From Solirubrobacterales bacterium (lineage in GTDB: Bacteria; Actinomycetota; Thermoleophilia; Solirubrobacterales; Solirubrobacteraceae): 6,918 bases of DNA. The stretch spans positions 1 through 6,918 of the forward strand of contig JACCYI010000220.1 of NCBI GenBank assembly GCA_013696535.1, given 5' to 3'. The translations under genes were made by a program, and so were the position numbers. Below the pieces are notes generated by a model that worked only from the letters and a program-made list of their open reading frames with translations, did not search any database and was not told where the DNA came from. Within the stretch, counting starts at the first letter, position 1. Each line of letters begins with the position of its first letter. Shown here in pieces: positions 1 to 5,136 of this stretch.

Positions 1-615
1 GTGCAGGTCGTGGACGCAGAGATCGATGGTGGCCTCGCGTGATTCCTCGGGCATGTAGCGGGGAACGAGGCCCCGATTGCCGTGCCGCCAGGTCGCGCCG
101 CCGTCGTCGGTCAGCCAGACGCCGACCGCGGAGATCGCCAGCGCGAGCCGGTCCGGGTCACCGGGCCACGGCATGATTGAGTGAAGGCACAGGCCGCCGC
201 CTCCGGCCTGCCAGTCAGGTCGCGTCGGGTGCTCCCAGAGCGAGCGATTGAGCTGCCAGTTCTCGCCACCGTCGCGGCTCTCGAAGAGCACTCCCGGCGC
301 GCCGCCCGCGTACACGGTCCAGTCGTCCTCGCCGGCGACGATCACCCAGATGCGCTCGAGCGCCGCGTCGCCGCCGGCGGGCAGCGCCACGCCTTCCGCT
401 TGCTTCCACTCGCTCGACGCGTCATCCGCGTACCAGAGCTTCGGGCCGTAGAACGCGGACCTCACGGACGCGAGCAGGCGCCCGGTGCGCGGGTCGCGCA
501 TCACGTACTCGACCGGCTCCCCCTCGAACGCCCGTGCCGTCACCTCGAACGGCGCGCCAGCTCCGCCTTCGAGAACGAACAGGCCCTTCCGGGTGCCCAC
601 GAGCGGCTCTGTCAT
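1..615 (-). CDS. BNR/Asp-box beta-propeller protein (sialidase-like), 3' end outside window
   Basis: The frame is open from the ATG at 615 to the left edge, giving 205 residues without a stop. It starts MTEPLVGTRKGLFVLEG, typical of the WD40/YVTN/BNR-like proteins often labelled exo-alpha-sialidase or glycosyl hydrolase. Two Asp-box motifs are visible: SRDGGENW at about residues 113-120 and TDDGGATW at about 169-176, each in the blade-turn position. There is no signal peptide, so a cytoplasmic propeller is likely. Family members are usually 300-400 residues, so roughly a third to a half is missing. The start is supported by an AGGAGG 11 bases upstream. It lies directly downstream of a MoaD-like gene on the same strand, probably one operon. 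Seen: Asp boxes, start, Shine-Dalgarno. Known: such proteins are seldom shown to be true sialidases. The substrate cannot be told from sequence. Confidence 0.85.
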   Translation of the reverse strand, partial: MTEPLVGTRKGLFVLEGGAGAPFEVTARAFEGEPVEYVMRDPRTGRLLASVRSAFYGPKLWYADDASSEWKQAEGVALPAGGDAALERIWVIVAGEDDWTVYAGGAPGVLFESRDGGENWQLNRSLWEHPTRPDWQAGGGGLCLHSIMPWPGDPDRLALAISAVGVWLTDDGGATWRHGNRGLVPRYMPEESREATIDLCVHDLH

Positions 616-625
616 CTGGCTCTCT

Positions 626-881
626 TCCTCCTGAGATCGCTGGAAGCACGTCGATCCGGTCTCCCGGGCCGACCGGCGTGTCACCCGTCCCGTAGTCGCC
701 GTTGACGAGACGTTGATATGAGGCCGGACGACTCCGCGCTCGTCGAGGATCCAGCCGTCCATCGCGGGCTGAGCCCGCTCGAGCGCGCGGAGCAGTTCGC
801 CCACGGTGCCGCCCTCGACAGGATGCTCCGAGCGGCCGCCGGCCAGGTCTTCAGAGGCCCACGAAGTCTGACGAGTGCCAT
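626..881 (-). pseudogene. MoaD/ThiS-like small ubiquitin-fold protein, frame broken at two or three places
   Basis: Read on the minus strand with slips allowed, this gives a typical MoaD/ThiS-family protein of about 85 residues: MALVRLRGPLKT, then GGRSEHPVEGGTVGELL and RALERAQPAMDGWILDERG, then HINV, VNGDYGTGD, and the end GDRIDVLPAISGG. The C-terminal Gly-Gly (631-626) is the residue pair that is activated as an adenylate or thiocarboxylate in this family. One base seems missing near 846 (ACCTGG where ACCCTGG would keep frame) and one near 708 (GTCTCGTC where GTCTTCGTC would restore NVFVNG). After the Gly-Gly the frame has no nearby stop. One further missing base near 627 would end the protein at a TGA at 612-614, overlapping the next ATG as ATGA. 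The start at 881 is chosen over 890 because MALVRL is where homology begins. The slips may be sequencing errors rather than decay. The family call is firm, the broken state less so. Confidence 0.75.
627..632 (-). promoter_or_regulatory. Shine-Dalgarno of the propeller gene
   Basis: On the minus strand AGGAGG lies 11 bases before the ATG at 615. The same bases encode the C-terminal Ser-Gly-Gly of the preceding MoaD-like protein, so the ribosome site sits inside the upstream gene's end, consistent with coupled translation. Confidence 0.7.
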
Positions 882-888
882 CTGAGCC

Positions 889-894
889 ATCCTA
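889..894 (-). promoter_or_regulatory. Candidate -10 element (TAGGAT) for the MoaD-like gene
   Basis: TAGGAT on the minus strand is followed by seven bases and then the ATG at 881, the geometry of an actinobacterial leaderless promoter. The AGGA inside it could instead act as a weak ribosome site eight bases before the ATG. No clear -35 is seen. The hexamer overlaps the ATG of the divergent gene at 894. Confidence 0.35.
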
Positions 895-1601
895 TGTCGA
901 TGCCTGAGTCGGACAGCGCCTTCGAAGGCTTTCCACGTGAAACGTTCGGCTGGTTCACCGGGCTTGCGGCCGACAACTCGAAGATCTACTTCACGGCGAA
1001 CCGGGACCTGTACGAACGCGTCGTCCGTGGATCCCTCGAGACGATGCTCGAACAGCTCGCCGACGAGTTCGGCGGCGGCGTGAAGATGTTCCGACAGAAC
1101 CGCGACGTCAGGTTCTCGGCCGACAAGTCCCCCTACAAGACGACGACCTACGGACTCGTTGTCGGGCGCCCGAACAGCTTTGCCGCTCTCTACGCGCAGC
1201 TGTCGGAGCAGGGGCTCTTCGCCGGCACTGGCTACCACGGGCTGGCGGCCGACCAGCTGACCCGCTTCCGCTCGGCGATCGCTGACGATACGAGCGGCCC
1301 GCGGCTTGAGCAGGCGGTGGACGAGGCGGGATCGAAGGGCCTGGAGATCTTCGGCGGCGAGGCCCTGAAGACCGCCCCGCGCGGCTACCCGCGTGACCAT
1401 CCGCGCGCACCATTGCTGCGCCACAAGTCCCTGGTGGCCGGCCGTCGCCTGGCTCCCACCGGCCACGGGATCACGTCAGACGCCGCCCTCGAGCACACCC
1501 GCACGACCTGGACGGCGTGCGCTCCACTCAACGCGTGGCTCGACGAGCACGTCGGGGCAAGCGTGGTCCCTCCGCCCTTCCGCTACGGACGCGGGCGCTA
1601 G
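894..1601 (+). CDS. DUF2461 (TIGR02453-type) family protein
   Basis: This intact frame encodes 235 residues, close to the usual DUF2461 length. Family hallmarks are visible in order: FEGFPRETFGWFTGL and DNSKIYF near residues 10-33, the FRQNRDVRFSADKSPYKT block at about 66-83, GYHGL near 113-117, PRGYPRDHPRAPLLRHKSL at about 162-180, and a C-terminal PLNAWLDEHVG near 211-221. The function of DUF2461 is not established. There is no signal peptide or membrane span, so the protein is probably cytoplasmic. ATG 894 is the first start; ATG 900 is equally possible, and neither has a clear Shine-Dalgarno. It is divergent from the MoaD-like gene, with start codons about 12 bases apart. Its TAG shares a CTAG palindrome with the convergent cupin gene. 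Confidence 0.9.
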   Translation: MSMPESDSAFEGFPRETFGWFTGLAADNSKIYFTANRDLYERVVRGSLETMLEQLADEFGGGVKMFRQNRDVRFSADKSPYKTTTYGLVVGRPNSFAALYAQLSEQGLFAGTGYHGLAADQLTRFRSAIADDTSGPRLEQAVDEAGSKGLEIFGGEALKTAPRGYPRDHPRAPLLRHKSLVAGRRLAPTGHGITSDAALEHTRTTWTACAPLNAWLDEHVGASVVPPPFRYGRGR

Positions 1602-2272
1602 AGCCAGTCCGTGGCGAAGCGGGGGCTGGCGTGGATGTCGATCTGACGCAGCTGCCCGTCGCCTGAGTTGACGAAGGCGTGGGGCTGGCCTGCGGGCACT
1701 TGGACGATCTCGCCGGCACGGGCGATCCGCGCGGCTTCCCCGACGAAGAACGTCGCCTGACCCGCCTGGATGATGAAGATCTCCTCGTACGGATGCGAAT
1801 GCATCGAGGGTCCGCTTCCGGGAGCCGCGTCGATCAGCAGGAAGGTCAGCTTCGAGTCGTGCTGATCACCCACGAACTCGTGCGCGATGTTGCTCAAGGG
1901 CAGCTCGGCTTGCTTGAGCACGGAGAAGCGCGGGCCTTCGCCGCGCTCGTAGGACTCCTCGAGCGCGATCGGGTCAAAGGCCGCCACCTCGGGCGAGGTG
2001 ACGCCGTGGCGTTCGAGCTCGGCCAGCACCGCCTCGTCGCTCGTCGCATGCTCGACGATGTCCGCGAAGGTCTGCGGGTGCATGCCGAGCCGCGCGAGAC
2101 ACGTCTGGTCGATCGGGCACGGGTACCGGATGTCTCCCGCCGTCCCCCATTGCGTTGCCCTGGCCTTGTCGATCATCCGCGGCAGCCAGACGTAGCCCCC
2201 GAGGCGCGCATTCATCGCTCGTGGCTCCACGACCTGAGGGTCTGGATCCGGCGGCTGCGCGGCGGGCGACAT
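1598..2272 (-). CDS. DUF5069-cupin fusion protein
   Basis: The 224-residue protein has two parts. Residues about 22-100 (LGGYVWLPRMIDKARAT, GTAGDIRYPCPIDQ, LARLG, VTSPEVAAFDP) match DUF5069, which is usually a stand-alone protein. Residues about 115-224 form a cupin_2 barrel with a complete metal site: motif 1 has His158, His160 and Glu164 followed by Gly171, and motif 2 runs Gly187...Pro193-x-Gly195-xx-His198-xxx-Asn202. A bound metal ion is therefore likely, but whether the protein is an enzyme, a sensor or a small-molecule binder cannot be told. ATG 2272 is chosen because TAACCT lies six bases upstream (leaderless pattern). ATG 2215, just before NARLGGY and with GGAG nine bases upstream, is the alternative and would drop 19 residues. 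It is divergent from the coiled-coil gene and convergent with the DUF2461 gene. Confidence 0.87.
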   Translation of the reverse strand: MSPAAQPPDPDPQVVEPRAMNARLGGYVWLPRMIDKARATQWGTAGDIRYPCPIDQTCLARLGMHPQTFADIVEHATSDEAVLAELERHGVTSPEVAAFDPIALEESYERGEGPRFSVLKQAELPLSNIAHEFVGDQHDSKLTFLLIDAAPGSGPSMHSHPYEEIFIIQAGQATFFVGEAARIARAGEIVQVPAGQPHAFVNSGDGQLRQIDIHASPRFATDWL

Positions 2273-2278
2273 GACTGC

Positions 2279-2284
2279 AGGTTA
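2279..2284 (-). promoter_or_regulatory. Candidate -10 element (TAACCT), leaderless promoter of the cupin gene
   Basis: TAACCT is followed by exactly six bases and then the ATG at 2272, which would put the transcription start on the A of the start codon. No ribosome site is seen, which fits a leaderless transcript. No convincing -35 hexamer is visible. Confidence 0.45.
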
Positions 2285-2292
2285 CCCGCGCA

Positions 2293-2301
2293 AAGGAGGA
2301 G
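2293..2301 (+). promoter_or_regulatory. Strong Shine-Dalgarno (AAGGAGGAG) deciding a GTG start
   Basis: This near-perfect anti-16S match lies about 11 bases before the GTG at 2311 and fixes that codon as the start of the coiled-coil gene. Confidence 0.75.
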
Positions 2302-2310
2302 ACTGCACGC

Positions 2311-3165
2311 GTGACGCAACCGAGTCTGGAGGCGGCCATCGACCGGCTGCACGCCGTGCCGCTCGAGGAGTTCGTGGGTGAGCGGACCCGGCTCTCCCGC
2401 GAGCTCCGAAAGGGTGGTGATCGGGGGGCGGCGGCCGAGATCGCCAAGCGCCCCAAGCCAAGCGCGGCAGCCTGGGCCCTCAATCATGTCGCGCGCGAGG
2501 AGCCCGATTCGGTCCGCGAGTGGCTTGAGGCGGCTTCGGCGCTGCGAGACGCCTCGGCGCGTGCCGCGAAGGGCGGGGGTGACGCGCTCCGGCTCGCGAT
2601 GGGGGAGCATCGGACCGCGACGTCACGGCTGGTTGCCGTGGCACGAGATCGCGTGCAGCCGTCGGGCCGGCCCCTCTCAGAAGCGATGCTAGACCGCGTC
2701 CGAACCCTGCTGCAAGCCGCCACGATCGACGCACAGCTCGCGGACGACCTCGAGCGGGGCCGGATCGATGAGGAGCGGCAGACCGGTTCCGAGCCGGAGC
2801 GTGAGGGCGATGCGGTCGAGGTACAACCGACGAAGCGAGGGCGCAGGCCCAAGCCGGCGTCCAAGGCCGGGTCAGCGCATAAAGCTTCGCTGAAGGAGAA
2901 ACGGGAAGCCGCGGCGCGCGCCGAACGGCGGGCAGAACTCGAGCGCCGGGTGGCAGCGGCATCGGAAGAGCTTGAACGGCTACGGCACGAAGCCGACGGC
3001 CGCCGCGCGGCGGCGAAGTCCGCTGACGAGCGCTTCGACGAGGCTGACCGGACGGTCCGGCGCATGGAGTCAGAAGCAGCCGCGGCCCGCGAGGCGGCGA
3101 AGGATGCCGTCGGAGCGGTCACGGGCGCGGAGGGCGAGCTCAGCAGGCTCCGCGCACTCCTCTGA
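2311..3165 (+). CDS. Coiled-coil protein of unknown function, actinobacterial type
   Basis: This encodes 284 residues from a GTG start with a strong Shine-Dalgarno. The N-terminal third (AIDRLHAVPLEEFVGERTRLSRELR near residues 9-33, then KRPKPSAAAWALNHVAREEP near 46-65) resembles hypothetical proteins I associate with high-GC actinobacteria, with a pattern of LP-x-EF, R-x-xL-x-xELR and a KP-xxAAWA-N motif. A basic, Lys/Arg/Pro-rich linker covers about 172-198 and includes KRGRRPKP. Residues about 194-284 are almost all Ala, Glu, Arg and Lys with heptad-spaced Leu, a long charged coiled coil. There is no signal peptide, membrane span or catalytic motif. The basic linker could bind nucleic acid or another polyanion, but that is a guess. 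The permease gene starts 27 bases downstream and may be co-transcribed or have its own promoter. Confidence 0.85.
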   Translation: MTQPSLEAAIDRLHAVPLEEFVGERTRLSRELRKGGDRGAAAEIAKRPKPSAAAWALNHVAREEPDSVREWLEAASALRDASARAAKGGGDALRLAMGEHRTATSRLVAVARDRVQPSGRPLSEAMLDRVRTLLQAATIDAQLADDLERGRIDEERQTGSEPEREGDAVEVQPTKRGRRPKPASKAGSAHKASLKEKREAAARAERRAELERRVAAASEELERLRHEADGRRAAAKSADERFDEADRTVRRMESEAAAAREAAKDAVGAVTGAEGELSRLRALL

Positions 3166-3179
3166 TCCCTGGCCGGCGG

Positions 3180-3185
3180 TACGCT
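3180..3185 (+). promoter_or_regulatory. Candidate -10 element (TACGCT) before the permease gene
   Basis: TACGCT is followed by seven bases and then ATG 3193, with no ribosome site in the 27-base gap after the upstream gene. This suggests the permease may have its own leaderless transcript. No good -35 is seen. Confidence 0.35.
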
Positions 3186-3192
3186 CCTCGCG

Positions 3193-4628
3193 ATGGCCGT
3201 CGGCGAAGAACCGGTTGCCGGCGCGTGGGGAGGGAACGATCCGCCGCGGATCACCGAGGTCGAGCAGTACGGCATCGAGCCGATTCCCCCGGCGGACCGC
3301 ACAGCCAAGCCGTTCGACCTCTTCCGCGTCGCCTTCGGCGGAGCGAACACCTTTGCGACCGTCGTCCTGGGTACCTTCCCGATCCTGCTCTTCGGGCTCT
3401 CCTTCTGGGAAGGCCTGCTTGCCTTCCTGCTCGGGATCGTCGTCGGAGGGATCGTTCTTGCTCCGATGGCGCTGTTCGGCCCGGCGAACGGGACGACCAA
3501 CGCGGTCTCCAGCGGTGCGCACTTCGGGGTGGTGGGCCGGATCGTCGGCTCGTTCCTCTCGTTGCTGACGGCGGTCACGTTCTTTGCGATCTCCACCTTC
3601 ACGAGCGGCGACATCCTCGTCGGGGCGCTGGACTGGCTCTTCGGCACAGATCAGTCGAAGGCGCTGCTGACGGTGGCGTACGCCCTCTTCGCGGTCGTGA
3701 TCCTGGTGGTCTGCCTCTACGGCTTCCGAATTGCTCTCGGTCAACAAGGTGGCGGTGGTCACCGCGACCCCGCTGTACGTGGTCGGCGCGATCGCCTATG
3801 GGCCGGACTTCGACGCCGGCTTCGAAGGCAGCTGCGAGGAGTTCCTGCCGGCTTTCATCGGGTCGACCCTCATCGTGATGTCGAACCCCCTCTCTTTCGG
3901 CGCGTTCCTCGGCGACTGGTCGCGTTACATCCCGGCCACGGCCTCGAAGCTCCAGCTGATGCTCGCAGCCTTCTTCTCTCAGCTCGCCACGTTCATCCCG
4001 TTCGTCTTCGGCCTGGCGACGGCGTCGATCATCGCCTCGAAGGCGTCGGAGGGCGGGCAGGCGCTCTACTCCGTGGGACTCGTCGAGGTTCCTCAACCGC
4101 TTCCGGTCCACGCTGCTCGTCGGCACGATCGCCACCGCGATCGTCCTGGTGGCGCTCTACACGGGCGGGATCATCACCTTCGCAACGCTGATCATCGTCT
4201 GGACGACGCCATGGGTGGTGATCATGACGATCGGCTACATCGCCCGCCGCGGCTTCTACCGCTCCGACGACCTGCAGGTCTTCAACCGCGGGCAGAAGGG
4301 CGGCAGCTACTGGTTCAGCGGCGGCTACGACTGGCGCGGACTGGGCGCGTGGATCCGAGCGGCGGTGCTGGGCATCCCGTTCGTGAACATCCCCGGTCAG
4401 TTCGAGGGCCCGCTGCGCAACACGTTTGGCGGCAAGCTCGAGGGCGTAGACGTCTCGCTCGCCGTGGTCATCGCGCTCGCGGCACTCTTCTACCTCCTGC
4501 TCGAGCTGGTGTTCCCCTAGCCCCGAGAGGTCTACGGCCCCGAGGGGCCGCGCCTCTTCCGGGCCGTCGGAAGCAAGCCGCCACCCCCCATCGAGACCAC
4601 CTCCAAGGCGAGGGCGAAGACCCCATGA
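3193..4628 (+). pseudogene. NCS1-family nucleobase/hydantoin permease, broken by two frame slips and one stop
   Basis: This is an integral membrane symporter of the NCS1 (purine/cytosine/allantoin/hydantoin permease) family. The N-terminus has the family signature VEQYGIEPIPPADRT (about residues 23-37) and VAFGGANTFA (about 46-55). Frame 1 is good through CLYGFR (residue 179, base 3729). One extra base near 3730 moves it to a frame reading LLSVNKVAVVTATPLY through FGLATASIIAS and LYSVGLVE. One extra base near 4088 then leads to FLNRFRSTLLVGTIAT, TTPWVVIMTIGYIARRGFY, DDLQVFNRGQKGG, WRGLGAWI and VNIPGQF. A TAG at 4518-4520 follows ELVFP, but the same frame continues PREVYGPEGPRLF to a TGA at 4626-4628. 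The family commonly ends LFPEPR-VYGPEGPR, so the TAG looks like a Glu codon changed by one base. I count about eleven membrane spans where NCS1 proteins have twelve. The substrate is unknown. It could be a true pseudogene or an error-laden read of a working gene. Confidence 0.82.
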
Positions 4629-4699
4629 CCGACGACGAGGAGGTCGCCGCGGCCGCCGCCGCGATCGTGGCCGCCTTTGCCGAGAGCCGCACGGACGCC
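4625..4699 (+). pseudogene. 5' stub of a probable NTF2/SnoaL-like protein, cut at the junction near 4700
   Basis: The ATG at 4625 overlaps the corrected permease stop as ATGA, a typical coupled-translation arrangement. The first 25 codons read MTDDEEVAAAAAAIVAAF followed by AESRTDA. This matches the opening helix of small NTF2/SnoaL-like proteins, which often continue DAYFA-FAPDATF. Here homology stops after Asp-Ala. The frame runs on to 4837, but that part is the antisense of the deacetylase gene and does not look like protein. The family call rests on a short, low-complexity segment and is tentative; the truncation is clearer. Confidence 0.45.
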
Positions 4700-4702
4700 C
4701 CA
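4699..4702. other. Rearrangement or chimera junction between two truncated genes
   Basis: Plus-strand coding sequence (permease operon, NTF2-like stub) ends by about 4699, and minus-strand deacetylase coding sequence ends at about 4702, so two genes of opposite direction are both cut at one point. The junction holds the hexamer CCATGG (4700-4705), which may be chance. No inverted repeat, transposase, tRNA or target-site duplication is visible beside it. Confidence 0.6.
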
Positions 4703-5034
4703 TGGCCGGCCTCGAGGATCTTCTCGACGGCGTGGGGCCAGCGCTCGGCTGTCACGCCCGGGACGAAGAACGTGGCTGGGACCTCGAGGCGCTCGAGCAG
4801 GGCCAGGATGCGCGGCACGCCGACGCGCGGTCCGTAAGCCTGGTGAGACATCGCCGACAAGTCACGCACGAACCGTTCGCCCTCGGCGACGATCGGTGCC
4901 TCGGCCTCGGCCTCGGCCTCGGCCTCGGCGTCGGCGTCGACGTCGACGTCGAAGGCAGAAGGCAGACTGCGGAAGCGCCTTGGAGCCAGTCGCCCGTCGG
5001 TGATGCACGTTCGTAGGGCAGCAGAAGCGGTCAC
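4702..5034 (-). pseudogene. Polysaccharide deacetylase (NodB/PuuE-like), C-terminal part missing
   Basis: The minus-strand frame from GTG 5034 gives 111 recognisable residues: an FDVD motif near residues 28-31, then APIVAEGERFVRDLSAMSHQ, YGPRVGVPRILALLERLEVPATFFVPG, and TAERWPHAVEKILEAGH. In this family FDVDAEAP carries the metal/catalytic Asp pair, and EAGHEIxxHGYxHE, with the metal-binding His pair, normally follows. Here it stops exactly at GH, so the His motif and most of the NodB barrel are lost. The catalytic motif is expanded by a six-base tandem repeat to a D-V/D-A/E-A ladder. The N-terminus ahead of FDVD is unlike the usual short AVCLT strand; a neighbouring frame reads GASAVCL there, so another slip is possible. 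As it stands it cannot be active. The family includes peptidoglycan, chitin-oligomer and allantoin hydrolases, and the substrate cannot be chosen. Confidence 0.78.
4900..4953. repeat. Hexanucleotide tandem repeat (CTCGGC)5 plus four degenerate units
   Basis: Five perfect CTCGGC units (4900-4929) are followed by GTCGGC, GTCGAC, GTCGAC and GTCGAA (4930-4953), a 54-base tract with a six-base period. On the minus strand it codes an alternating acidic dipeptide ladder at the deacetylase active-site motif, roughly six dipeptides longer than the FDVDAEAP form expected of the family. Confidence 0.92.
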
Positions 5035-5040
5035 GCCGCC

Positions 5041-5046
5041 ACGTTA
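5041..5046 (-). promoter_or_regulatory. Candidate -10 element (TAACGT), leaderless promoter of the deacetylase gene
   Basis: TAACGT on the minus strand is followed by exactly six bases and then GTG 5034. There is no ribosome site. The spacing equals that seen before the cupin and decarboxylase genes. Confidence 0.45.
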
Positions 5047-5100
5047 GGCGATGAGGATCTCGGCGCCCCGAGCGGCGGTCGTTGCACCAATCCCCGCTCG

Positions 5101-5130
5101 TCGACTGCACCGGGCCGCCCAGGTTAGGCT
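5101..5130 (+). promoter_or_regulatory. Candidate leaderless promoter of the decarboxylase gene
   Basis: TAGGCT (5125-5130) is followed by six bases and then ATG 5137. Eighteen bases before it lies TCGACT (5101-5106), a fair match to a TTGACt -35 box. No Shine-Dalgarno is seen in front of the ATG. The 102-base space between the divergent deacetylase and decarboxylase starts therefore holds two outward-facing candidate promoters. Confidence 0.5.
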
Positions 5131-5136
5131 CGACGC

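Noticed and set aside
181..705. Rightward open frame of 174 codons
   Set aside because: Antisense to the propeller gene and MoaD-like gene, with Arg/Leu/Ala-rich content and no family motif; the leftward frame has Asp boxes and a ribosome site.
681..1466. Leftward open frame of 261 codons
   Set aside because: Antisense to the conserved DUF2461 gene. Only its first dozen residues (MAQMALVRLRGPLKT) belong to a real gene, the MoaD-like one, before the frame slips.
3166..3192. Terminator between the coiled-coil gene and the permease
   Set aside because: No stable hairpin with a T-run is visible in the 27 bases.
2484..3647. Leftward open frame of 387 codons
   Set aside because: Ser/Arg/Pro-rich shadow of the coiled-coil gene and the permease start; no recognisable domain.
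3225..3878. Rightward open frame of 217 codons overlapping the permease
   Set aside because: Arg-rich alternative frame of a clear membrane protein; its content follows the permease codons.
4029..4703. Leftward open frame of 224 codons
   Set aside because: Antisense to the permease C-terminal half and the NTF2-like stub, with no family features.
4700..4705. CCATGG at the junction as proof of restriction-ligation chimerism
   Set aside because: A six-base palindrome at a given place is not rare enough to be evidence by itself.
4900..4953. Tandem repeat as a CRISPR array or replication iterons
   Set aside because: Six-base units with no spacers, inside a coding frame; fits a microsatellite.
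4862..5016. Repeat-encoded peptides (Gly-Leu ladder on the plus strand, poly-Arg on the minus strand)
   Set aside because: Other-frame readings of the hexanucleotide repeat; only the D/E-A ladder is flanked by recognisable protein.
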